Shown in pieces: positions 6,543-13,140 of a stretch of 15,720 bases of DNA. The notes beneath the pieces are model-generated. The model had not been told where the DNA came from and made no database searches. It was given only the letters and a program-made list of their open reading frames with translations. A program made the position numbers and the translations under genes. The stretch is taken from contig DAOWFB010000062.1 of NCBI GenBank assembly GCA_030638205.1, positions 1 to 15,720 on the forward strand, given 5' to 3'. Source of the DNA: Thalassospiraceae bacterium. Its GTDB lineage: Bacteria; Pseudomonadota; Alphaproteobacteria; Rhodospirillales; Magnetovibrionaceae. Position 1 is the stretch's first letter. Each line of letters begins with the position of its first letter.

Positions 6543-8333
6543 ATGGCCGTTGAAACGGGCTTTTCATCCACAAATATGCCCCAAGGCGCAGTTGTTATAG
6601 AGGCCTCCGGCGATGCGGTGCAGCTTCCGGCTGGCTTTAATCCGGTTGATGCCGCATTTAGCAAGTCTGGCTCTGATTTGTTATTAACCGCTCCAAATGG
6701 CAGCACCGTAGCAATAGAAGGTTTTTTTGATGCCGACATCCCGCCCGCATTAATGGGTGATGGCGGCACCATGTTGCCGGCACATACCGCGGCAAGGCTA
6801 GCCGGGCCCGAAACACCGGGCATGGTTGCGGGGGATCTTCCCGCAGGCGAAGCTATCGGTAAAATTGCATCGCTTAGCGGCGAAATAGTCGTTGTTCGTG
6901 CCGATGGAACCCGGGTTTCGGTTGAGGCGGGCTCATCCGTTTTTCCCGGTGATGTTTTAGAAACGAGCAATGGCGAAGGTTTGGGCATTTTGCTTGCCGA
7001 TGGAACCTCTGTGGCCATGGGCGAAAATGCAACAATGGTGTTGGATGAACTTATTTATGATCCCGGCGCCCAAGAAGGAAGCATTTCGCTTTCAGTTTTA
7101 AAAGGTTTGTTCACCATAGTGTCGGGTGAAATAGCCAAGGTCGACCCCGAGGCAATGTTGGTTAACACCCCACACGCGACAATCGGCATTCGCGGAACGC
7201 AAGTGGGCATTGATTTGGGCGATGGCACCACCATGAACGTCGTGATGATGGAAGAGGCAGGCGGCTTTGTTGGTGAAATTATAATTATCAACGACGCTGG
7301 CGTGATGACCATCAACCAACCTTATTTTGGTGTAAGCGTTGCCGGTTTTAACGCATCCCCCATGGCATCACCGGTTTATGAACACAGTGATCTTATGCGT
7401 ATTTATGGCACGACCTTTGGTTTTCTTCCGACGGAAAGCGGAACCGTTAACACCTATGGGGTTGAGGCGGTGGTGCCTGATGTAAATGCGGATGAGGCCG
7501 CCGATTTTGAAACGGCGGCGGGTGAAGCAGATGCGGGTGCATCAGGCGCGGGCGTTATAAGCGTGCTGGCCGCCACCGAACCACCCGAATTTGATGGGGT
7601 AGATCCGGTTGTTTCAGATTTTCAACCAGCAGAACCAGTTTTAGAACCGGTCTCAGAACCGAGTGCCGCCCCACAGCCCGCCCCGGCCACACCCATAAGC
7701 GAGCCACCCGAACCAGAGCTTGAACCAGAACCAGAACCAGAACCCGAACCCGAACCCGAACCAGAACCCGAACCAGAAGAGCCAGACCCAGATCAAGAAA
7801 TAGAAGGCGGCCGAGGCGTAGACATTTTACATGGCGGTTCCGGCAATGATGAGATAGAGGGCGGCCAAGGTGACGATATTTTATATGGCGAGGCTGGCAA
7901 CGATGAACTAGAAGGCGGCCAAGGCGCAGATGTTTTATATGGCGGGGCTGGTGATGATACGCTAGAGGGCGGCCAAGGCGCCGATATCCTTAAAGGTGGC
8001 GCTGGCGACGATACGCTAGAAGGCGGACAAGGTGCCGATATTTTAGAGGGCGGCCAAGGTGCCGATACCTTTATCTTTGGTGGCGAAGGGGGCGAGGGCT
8101 TGGATAGCATTTTGGATATAGGCTATGGCGACATGCTGCGTTTCGAAGGCCCCGAATTCAGCAAAGATGATTTCGATTTAAAACCATCTGATGGCGGCGG
8201 TGCTATTGCCACATTTGGCAGCGGATCAAACGTTGAGGTTCAACTAAATGATGTTGACCCGGGTGTCGGTTATACGGTTACCCAAGAACCGGACGCGGTG
8301 GTGGTTACCTTTAACGACGATGTGCTAGATTGA
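6543..8333 (+). CDS. FecR-domain RTX calcium-binding protein, probable type I secretion substrate
   Basis: 596 aa, acidic, with no Sec signal peptide. Residues 15-62 form a beta-rich segment (SDLLLTAPNGSTVAIEGFF) that resembles the prefix of large LapA/BapA-type adhesins. Residues 104-225 are a FecR or retention-module-like domain with IGKIASLSGEI (105-115), LDELIYDP (167-174), VSGEI (193-197) and TPHATIGIRGT (209-219). An acidic Ala-rich hinge follows with TAAG at 324-327, then an EP linker (387-413). Ten RTX nonapeptides span 422-511, and a C-terminal domain (512-596) ends in the hydrophobic/acidic pattern VVVTFNDDVLD that is usual for type I signals. RTX repeats fold on calcium outside the cell. 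No ABC exporter, membrane fusion protein or TolC gene lies in the window. AGGAGA 7 bases before the ATG fixes the start. The architecture is clear; the role (adhesin or matrix protein) is inference. Confidence 0.88.
   Translation: MAVETGFSSTNMPQGAVVIEASGDAVQLPAGFNPVDAAFSKSGSDLLLTAPNGSTVAIEGFFDADIPPALMGDGGTMLPAHTAARLAGPETPGMVAGDLPAGEAIGKIASLSGEIVVVRADGTRVSVEAGSSVFPGDVLETSNGEGLGILLADGTSVAMGENATMVLDELIYDPGAQEGSISLSVLKGLFTIVSGEIAKVDPEAMLVNTPHATIGIRGTQVGIDLGDGTTMNVVMMEEAGGFVGEIIIINDAGVMTINQPYFGVSVAGFNASPMASPVYEHSDLMRIYGTTFGFLPTESGTVNTYGVEAVVPDVNADEAADFETAAGEADAGASGAGVISVLAATEPPEFDGVDPVVSDFQPAEPVLEPVSEPSAAPQPAPATPISEPPEPELEPEPEPEPEPEPEPEPEPEEPDPDQEIEGGRGVDILHGGSGNDEIEGGQGDDILYGEAGNDELEGGQGADVLYGGAGDDTLEGGQGADILKGGAGDDTLEGGQGADILEGGQGADTFIFGGEGGEGLDSILDIGYGDMLRFEGPEFSKDDFDLKPSDGGGAIATFGSGSNVEVQLNDVDPGVGYTVTQEPDAVVVTFNDDVLD
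7701..7781 (+). repeat. 6-bp tandem repeat encoding an Glu-Pro linker
   Basis: Alternating GAA/GAG and CCA/CCC codons give an almost pure Glu-Pro run. Such runs form stiff, extended spacers between folded domains; here it separates the FecR half from the RTX half. The 6-base period is prone to slippage in steps of two residues. Confidence 0.85.
7806..8075 (+). repeat. Ten RTX nonapeptide repeats (27-bp units, 54-bp higher order)
   Basis: Ten consecutive units of the GGxGxDxUx type, for example GGSGNDEIE, GGQGADVLY and GGAGDDTLE, without interruption. Neighbouring pairs alternate GGQGADxL with GGAGDDTLE, so the DNA repeats with a 54-base period. The last two units are both of the GGQGAD type, which suggests the array grew or shrank by unequal exchange. 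Each pair of turns binds calcium in known RTX structures. Confidence 0.92.
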
Positions 8334-8354
8334 TTTTTGTCGTCAATCGTCCCA

Positions 8355-9740
8355 TTAGTCATCATTGTTGGCGTAGGGGTTTTTGCCTTTGCGTACATGC
8401 AGGCGCAACGGTATACCCCACAATTCAAAATCTTCGCGTAACGCATTTGCCATATAACGCTGGTAAGATTCCGGCAATCCTTTGGTGTGGCTAACAAAAA
8501 GCGCAAAGGTAGGTGGCCGAGTTTTTGGCTGGGTCATGTAGCGCACTTTTATCCGTCTTCCGCCGACTAGCGGCGGCTGATGGTCGTGTAATACCTGTTC
8601 AAGCCATTTATTCAACTGGCCCGTTGGGATGCGTCGGTTCCAAACCTCAAACACATCAAAAGCTGCGTCTAATAGCTTGTCCATACCTTTTCCATTTTTT
8701 GCGGAAATGGTAACAATGGGAACGCCGCGAACCTGCGATAGCGAGGTTTGCAAGCGATCTTCAAGTTTTTGCATCGCTTCTTTTTTATCTTTTATTAAAT
8801 CCCATTTATTGACGGCTATTACCAATGCCCGGCCTTCGTCAATAACCGAACCGGCAATGGTTAGATCTTGTTTTTCAAGCATATCTTCGGCATCAAGCAA
8901 AAGAATACAAACTTGGGAAAAATCTATTGCCCGCCTGCTATCTGCGCCGCTTAAATATTCAACCTTGTTTGTTACGCGTGCTTTGCGCCTGAGCCCAGCC
9001 GTATCAATTAGGTTGATGGCCCGGCCTTTATATTCCCATTCAATGGCTATGCTGTCGCGGGTTATGCCAGCTTCTGGCCCGGTAAGCATTCGCTCGGAAC
9101 CAAGCAGGTGGTTTACTAGCGTTGATTTGCCAACGTTTGGCCTGCCAATAATTGCCAACTGCAAAGGTTTTCCTAAAACGGCGTCATCATCATCGCCATA
9201 GTCGCCATCATCAGAAGCCTTGTAAGCACTTTTATTTTTTTTGCTCTGGGTAGCGTATGGTTTTAGGGCATCATATAATTCGCCTATGCCTTCGCCGTGT
9301 TCGGAAGAAACCGCAATGGGTTCGCCCAAGCCCAATTCGTATGCTTCAAGTCGTCCAGCCTCGCCAGCACCGCGCTCGCATTTATTGGCAACCATAATTA
9401 CCGGGGTTTTGCTTTTTCGCAGTAAACCTGAAAAATGTTTATCAGTTGGGGTTATTCCCACCCTGGCATCAAACATCATCAAGGCAACGTCAGCGTCTTC
9501 TAACGCTATTTCGGTTTGCGCACGCATGCGTGCTTCGAGGCTGTTATCCTTTACGTCTTCTAGCCCAGCAGTATCTATTACCCGAAAGCGCATATCGGCG
9601 ATTTTTCCGTCGCCTTCTCTGCGATCACGGGTAACACCGGGGGCGTCATCAACAATTGCCAGACGTTTTCCGACAAGTCGATTAAACAGCGTTGATTTGC
9701 CCACATTGGGCCGCCCTATGATGGCAACGGTAAAGCTCAT
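8355..9740 (-). CDS. der: Ribosome biogenesis GTPase Der (EngA)
   Basis: Essential tandem GTPase for 50S subunit maturation. GTPase domain 1 has GRPNVGKST (9-17), DTAGL (56-60) and NKCE (119-122). Domain 2 has GRPNVGKST (199-207), DTAGL (246-250), NKWD (311-314) and SAK (346-348). A KH-like domain follows at about 370-452. The domain 1 specificity motif is NKCE where domain 2 has the canonical NKxD; Glu at this place is common in Der domain 1. An Asp-rich linker (177-187) joins the two G domains. The length of 461 aa is normal. It is the last gene of the YfgM-like/bamB/der operon, 35 bases after bamB, and converges on the RTX gene with a 21-base gap. Confidence 0.97.
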   Translation of the reverse strand: MSFTVAIIGRPNVGKSTLFNRLVGKRLAIVDDAPGVTRDRREGDGKIADMRFRVIDTAGLEDVKDNSLEARMRAQTEIALEDADVALMMFDARVGITPTDKHFSGLLRKSKTPVIMVANKCERGAGEAGRLEAYELGLGEPIAVSSEHGEGIGELYDALKPYATQSKKNKSAYKASDDGDYGDDDDAVLGKPLQLAIIGRPNVGKSTLVNHLLGSERMLTGPEAGITRDSIAIEWEYKGRAINLIDTAGLRRKARVTNKVEYLSGADSRRAIDFSQVCILLLDAEDMLEKQDLTIAGSVIDEGRALVIAVNKWDLIKDKKEAMQKLEDRLQTSLSQVRGVPIVTISAKNGKGMDKLLDAAFDVFEVWNRRIPTGQLNKWLEQVLHDHQPPLVGGRRIKVRYMTQPKTRPPTFALFVSHTKGLPESYQRYMANALREDFELWGIPLRLHVRKGKNPYANNDD

Positions 9741-9775
9741 AATTTAGATATCTCGTAAATGGATGGTTTGCGAAC

Positions 9776-11113
9776 CTAGCGGTAGGCAGCAAGGGTTGCA
9801 TTGTTAGCCAGGAAATAAACTGAATTACCGGCTGCTATTGGCGGCACAGAAACACCATCTGGCATCTTTTCAGATCCTATTACGCGCCCGGTATATGGCG
9901 ATATGGCAACTGCTGCACCTTCGCTGCTAACCACGATTAATCTATCGCTAACTAAAATAGGGCCATTCCATACAATGGGTGCCTCACGGGTATCGGGGTT
10001 GTTAAAATTAGGAAGGGAATTAACCCATATTACGCGCCCCGAGCTTCTTTCCGCTGCGGCAAGTTCCTGACTTCCCGTAATTAAGAAAATATAATCTCCA
10101 GCAACCCACGGTGACTGATACCCGCCAATATTTTTTTCCCATATGACGTTACCAGTTCTAAGGTCTATGGAAGCCATTAATCCGGAATTACTTGAAACAA
10201 AAACCCGACCACGATCGATGACGGGGTTTCCACGAATTTGGGCAATCATAGATGAAGCATTTGCCTTGCGCCCGGATGAAAGAGACGTCGCCCATAGCTG
10301 TCGGCCATTTTCTACTTTCAGTGCGACAACTTCTCCAGAAGTATAAGGAACAACAATAGTGCCCTCGCTAACTGCTGGGCTGGCAGTGCCAAGCAGTATG
10401 GTGTCTTCTTGTGATCCCGAATGATTCCACAGCGTTACACCATCATGAACAGAAAGAGTGTGTAGCCTATTATCGATAGTGGTTGCAAATACGCGACCGC
10501 CACGAACGGTAGGTGCGCTGCGGATTGGGCCCGAAACTTTGCGTCGCCAGATTTCTTTTCCGCTTTTGCCATCAATGGCAATAACTTCGGCAAATCCGGT
10601 ACCTGCAAAAACACGTCCATTTTCAAAGGCAATTCCGCCTTGGATGTGTCCATCGTCTTCTCTGTCGGGAGTTAGTTCCCGGCGCCATATTCTTTTGCCG
10701 CTTTGGGCATCAAACGCGCTAACAACGGACTCGGTATCTATTGTGTAAAGCAATCCATCGGCAACTATGGGCGAGGTAGTAAATCTTGACCCGCTGCTTG
10801 CGCCTGAACCTATGTCCACACTCCAGACCTTATTTAGTCTAGGTGCTGCAAGAATATGATGCATTGCATGATTGGCGTAACCGCCGCTTTGTGGCCAATC
10901 CGGTGTTGGCGAAGGGGCGGGAAGGCGTATTTGTGCATTTTCATCGGTCTTATCTGCATCTGGAGTTAACCCTGTTTCATGCAAAAGAACCGATATGCGT
11001 TTTCCCGGAAGCGGGGCTGCCTCGTCAGCGCCAAACCATGTGGAACATGCGCCAAGCACAACAGCGGACACAGCTAGCAATGAAATACGAAAAGAAATAT
11101 TTTTTACAACCAT
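9776..11113 (-). CDS. bamB: Outer membrane assembly lipoprotein BamB-like (PQQ-like beta-propeller)
   Basis: Probable lipoprotein subunit of the BAM complex that inserts beta-barrel proteins. The signal peptide ends in the lipobox VVLGAC with lipidated Cys23. About eight beta-propeller blades follow, each with a version of the pattern GRVFA...AID..SGKEIWRR. The start is set at the ATG at 11113-11111, not the in-frame TTG just before it, because the ATG shares its A with the TGA stop of the upstream gene, a classic coupling overlap. The length of 445 aa is slightly longer than E. coli BamB, with an extra 55-residue Pro/Asp-rich segment after the lipid anchor. Identity is supported by the order YfgM-like/bamB/der, the same as in gammaproteobacteria. 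Confidence 0.9.
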   Translation of the reverse strand: MVVKNISFRISLLAVSAVVLGACSTWFGADEAAPLPGKRISVLLHETGLTPDADKTDENAQIRLPAPSPTPDWPQSGGYANHAMHHILAAPRLNKVWSVDIGSGASSGSRFTTSPIVADGLLYTIDTESVVSAFDAQSGKRIWRRELTPDREDDGHIQGGIAFENGRVFAGTGFAEVIAIDGKSGKEIWRRKVSGPIRSAPTVRGGRVFATTIDNRLHTLSVHDGVTLWNHSGSQEDTILLGTASPAVSEGTIVVPYTSGEVVALKVENGRQLWATSLSSGRKANASSMIAQIRGNPVIDRGRVFVSSNSGLMASIDLRTGNVIWEKNIGGYQSPWVAGDYIFLITGSQELAAAERSSGRVIWVNSLPNFNNPDTREAPIVWNGPILVSDRLIVVSSEGAAVAISPYTGRVIGSEKMPDGVSVPPIAAGNSVYFLANNATLAAYR

Positions 11114-11787
11114 CAAGACCCAAGCCCTACCAATAGTTTACGGGCGCGGTCCCTTATTCCTTCGGGGGCTGCGCTATCAACGGCAAGCTCCCCAAACAGT
11201 TTTGCAGCATTTTCTTTGTTGCCTGTTTCAATTTCAACAAGAGCCAGCAGCTCGCGCATGCTGTATCGCCACGGGTTGTCATCGGTGTTGGCCCCATTTA
11301 ATCTTTGCATTAATTCGTCGTGATTTCCGCCAATCTTGATTTCCTGTAGCGCACCAAGCACAAGGGCAAGACCTTTGGTATCATTATCGTTTGATTTATC
11401 AGCGGCGATTGCTTTGTAAATATCGGCAGCGGTTTTGTTATCGCCTTTGGCGGAAAGTATTGCAGCTTGTTGAAAAAGCGCCAGCACGCCGTATCCGCTT
11501 TTTCCGTCTTCAGCAAGAGAACCCAATTGGGCAAGAGCTGCTTCGGTATTTCCGTTTTCGGCTGCTATCCCGGCGCTGTGGAATTTTTCGCCCTCGCTCA
11601 TACGAACCGAGACTGTATACGTTTTCCAGCCCTGATATCCAGCTACAATCACCACAACTGCCACCGCTACGGCTATTGCGGCACCGCCATAACGCTTCCA
11701 CAGCTTATGCATCTGCTCTTCGCGCAGGTCTTCGTTAACTTCGCGTATGAGGGCGTCTTCTATAGGGTCTGTTGTATGATCTGCCAC
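11113..11787 (-). CDS. YfgM-like tetratricopeptide membrane protein
   Basis: 224 aa with a short cytoplasmic N-terminus (1-33), one membrane helix (about 34-52, GGAAIAVAVAVVVIVAGYQG) and a periplasmic helical region with TPR-like helices to the end. In E. coli, YfgM associates with the SecYEG translocon and periplasmic chaperones. The assignment rests on topology, the TPR-like C-terminus and the operon position before bamB and der. The start is GTG at 11787-11785, without a strong Shine-Dalgarno. The stop TGA overlaps the bamB ATG by one base. Confidence 0.87.
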   Translation of the reverse strand: MADHTTDPIEDALIREVNEDLREEQMHKLWKRYGGAAIAVAVAVVVIVAGYQGWKTYTVSVRMSEGEKFHSAGIAAENGNTEAALAQLGSLAEDGKSGYGVLALFQQAAILSAKGDNKTAADIYKAIAADKSNDNDTKGLALVLGALQEIKIGGNHDELMQRLNGANTDDNPWRYSMRELLALVEIETGNKENAAKLFGELAVDSAAPEGIRDRARKLLVGLGS

Positions 11788-11830
11788 TTGATTAATGCTT
11801 TTCCGCCATATTGTTACAAGGTTTGTTATA

Positions 11831-11850
11831 AGATTATTGCTAGATTATTG
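11831..11850 (-). repeat. Two AGATTATTG direct repeats spaced 11 bp
   Basis: AGATTATTG occurs at 11831-11839 and 11842-11850, 44 to 63 bases upstream of the YfgM-like start. Direct repeats one helical turn apart are a common form of activator or response-regulator site, so this may be the control site of the YfgM-like/bamB/der operon. No protein can be named. Confidence 0.4.
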
Positions 11851-11935
11851 TGCCCAAGAATTTCCATCTTTAAAGCTTGCCTAAGATAGCCATGCCACCG
11901 GGCAATAGCAATGCCCCGAAAGCACGAAAGCCCCA

Positions 11936-11979
11936 GTCTTTTTGGGGTCTTTTTAGAGTCTTTTTGGGGTCTTTTTGAG
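11936..11979. repeat. Four 11-bp repeats with helically phased T5/A5 tracts
   Basis: GTCTTTTTGGG and close variants occur at 11936, 11947, 11958 and 11969. A5 tracts spaced about one helical turn apart are known to bend DNA. The array lies 14 bases past the thioredoxin-like stop and about 150 bases upstream of the YfgM-like start. CCCCA (11931-11935) can also pair with TGGGG (11943-11947) ahead of T-rich sequence, so a terminator-like role on the plus strand is possible, but no plus-strand gene ends here. Confidence 0.75.
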
Positions 11980-11992
11980 GCCTTTAGCTGCC

Positions 11993-12553
11993 TTAATCGA
12001 CTTCGCGCCATTTTATGGAGCAACCCATGGATGGGGTTTGTTCCTGTGGCCCGTTGGCAGTTTTGGCCACCATTTCCATGGCTTCAAAAAGTTCTCGTTT
12101 GGCATCTGCTGGTGCTGTTTCTTTGCGTGAAGCATCAAGCCTGCCCCTGTATTGAAGCCCTAAATCAGCATTAAAGCCGAAGAAATCGGGGGTGCAGACC
12201 GCATCATACGATCTGGCAACGCTTTGGGTTTCATCAAATAGATATGGAAAGGGATAACCTTTCTCGGCCGCCACTTTCTTCATCGCATCGAAATTATCAC
12301 TTGGATAATTGATGGCGTCATTGGAGTTGATGGCCGCTACCCCGATGCCAATTTCTTGCAATGCTTTAGCGTCCCTTACCAGCCTCGCCTGTACGGCAAT
12401 GACATAGGGGCAATGGTTGCATATAAACATTATCAGCGTTCCTTTGGGCCCGCTTATGTCTTCCAGCGAATAGGTTTTTCCGTCCACACCCGGCAGGCTG
12501 AATTGGGGGGCTTTCCAGCCAAAATCGCAAATTGGGGTTTGGGTTGAGACCAT
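11993..12553 (-). CDS. Thioredoxin-fold (AhpC/TSA-like) redox protein
   Basis: 186 aa, with no signal peptide, so probably cytoplasmic. The fold begins with PQFSLPGVDGKTYSLEDI (16-33). A redox motif CNHCPYV carries Cys45 and Cys48. Further conserved-looking cysteines are Cys120 in CTPDFFGF and Cys178 in GCSIKW; this set is characteristic of a widespread family annotated simply as thioredoxin family protein. It may be a disulphide reductase or peroxidase; the substrate is unknown. The frame is open to 12640, but the start is set at 12553, where AAGGAA lies about 8 bases upstream, and because the extension has no fold-like sequence and overlaps the control region. It is divergent from the lipoprotein gene. 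Confidence 0.9.
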   Translation of the reverse strand: MVSTQTPICDFGWKAPQFSLPGVDGKTYSLEDISGPKGTLIMFICNHCPYVIAVQARLVRDAKALQEIGIGVAAINSNDAINYPSDNFDAMKKVAAEKGYPFPYLFDETQSVARSYDAVCTPDFFGFNADLGLQYRGRLDASRKETAPADAKRELFEAMEMVAKTANGPQEQTPSMGCSIKWREVD

Positions 12554-12598
12554 AATCCGTTTCCTTTGTTTTTTAACGTTTGTACTTAAATAAGCCGT

Positions 12599-12617
12599 GG
12601 TTAACGAATACTTAACC
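12599..12617. promoter_or_regulatory. Candidate CtrA-binding site (TTAA-N7-TTAAC)
   Basis: GGTTAACGAATACTTAACC contains TTAA, seven bases and TTAAC, the exact alphaproteobacterial CtrA consensus, within a palindrome with 6-bp arms. It lies between divergent starts, 45 bases before the thioredoxin-like ATG and 80 before the lipoprotein ATG. For the lipoprotein, TTAACC (12612-12617) could double as the -35 with TATACA (12634-12639) as the -10, at 16 bases spacing. The match is seen; the function is inference. Confidence 0.5.
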
Positions 12618-12629
12618 GAGGTAGTGGAA

Positions 12630-12641
12630 CTTGTATACAAG
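12630..12641. promoter_or_regulatory. Perfect 12-bp palindrome, candidate operator
   Basis: CTTGTATACAAG reads the same on both strands. It overlaps the proposed -10 of the lipoprotein promoter, a position suited to a repressor. The regulator is unknown. Confidence 0.4.
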
Positions 12642-12697
12642 AGACGCGATATTGCTTTGTGTCGGTATATCTATGCACTTTTGTGGAAATAACCAAG

Positions 12698-13075
12698 ATG
12701 AATCCGGTCAATAAAAAAGTCAAAAATATTACGAGAGTATGCGCAGTTGCTTTTGTTGCGCTGTGGCTATCTGGATGTGAATTTTATCAAGTTCTGCCAA
12801 AACCCATTTTATCAACCGTTGCAAATCTTTTTCCCATTGATGCCGCATTGGTAATGACCACCGACAAAACAATAGAAGACCATGTGGTGTCGGGCGCCAG
12901 TGGAAAGGATTGCTCAACCGTTCGCCGTGAACAGGGGCGTACATATTGTGTTGAAGACGAGGCTAATCCCGCGCCCAAAGTAACATGCTATAAATCAATA
13001 GGTGATGTAACGTGTTATTCCAAACCGGATGAAAATATTCCAAAGGAAAAAGTTGTTGGTAGCGCCCAATACTAA
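12698..13075 (+). CDS. Small Cys-containing lipoprotein of unknown function
   Basis: 125 aa. The signal peptide (1-26) has a basic start and hydrophobic core (VCAVAFVALWLSGC) with lipidated Cys27. The mature part has FPIDAALVMTTDKTIEDHVV (45-64) followed by four cysteines at 72, 84, 97 and 106, in DCSTVR, YCVED, TCYKS and TCYSK. They probably form two disulphides in the periplasm. The DHxVSxxxGKDCSxxR and CY..xGDVxCY pattern resembles a conserved but uncharacterised alphaproteobacterial lipoprotein family, from memory. The start at 12698 is preferred over 12659 because the signal peptide then begins properly with a basic N-region. It is followed after 65 bases by the Sel1 gene, probably in one transcript. 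Confidence 0.8.
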   Translation: MNPVNKKVKNITRVCAVAFVALWLSGCEFYQVLPKPILSTVANLFPIDAALVMTTDKTIEDHVVSGASGKDCSTVRREQGRTYCVEDEANPAPKVTCYKSIGDVTCYSKPDENIPKEKVVGSAQY

Positions 13076-13140
13076 CAATAGAAAACCCGTTTAACTATTG
13101 GCGATTATGGGTGCGGGTTAATTTAGGTGACGGGAAATAA

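Noticed and set aside
6452..7018. 188-codon minus-strand frame overlapping the FecR-RTX start and its promoter
   Set aside because: It runs through the promoter and opposite a convincing gene; Pro/Ser/Ala-rich with no start signal.
7793..8110. Minus-strand Pro/Ser repeat frame opposite the RTX array
   Set aside because: The repeats are simply the complement of the glycine-aspartate codons of the RTX units.
8328..8348. GATTGA/TCAATC inverted repeat between the RTX gene and der as a bidirectional terminator
   Set aside because: The 6-bp AT-rich stem with a 9-base loop has no T-run after it on either strand; too weak to call.
8629..9201. 190-codon plus-strand frame opposite der, and a similar one at 9241-9747
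   Set aside because: Both lie inside der, whose motifs are unambiguous; the translated sequences are Ser/Arg-rich and domain-free.
177..9212. The Asp-rich linker in Der as an unusual insertion
   Set aside because: Der proteins commonly carry an acidic linker between the two G domains, so this is ordinary (it lies at Der residues 177-187, about 9180-9212).
11826..12023. Lys-rich minus-strand frame over the phased A-tracts
   Set aside because: Its lysines come from the AAAAAGAC repeat; no ribosome-binding site, and it overlaps the thioredoxin-like gene end.
12554..12640. N-terminal extension of the thioredoxin-like protein
   Set aside because: The extension is polar and unlike the fold, covers the CtrA-like site, and the start at 12553 has a good AAGGAA.
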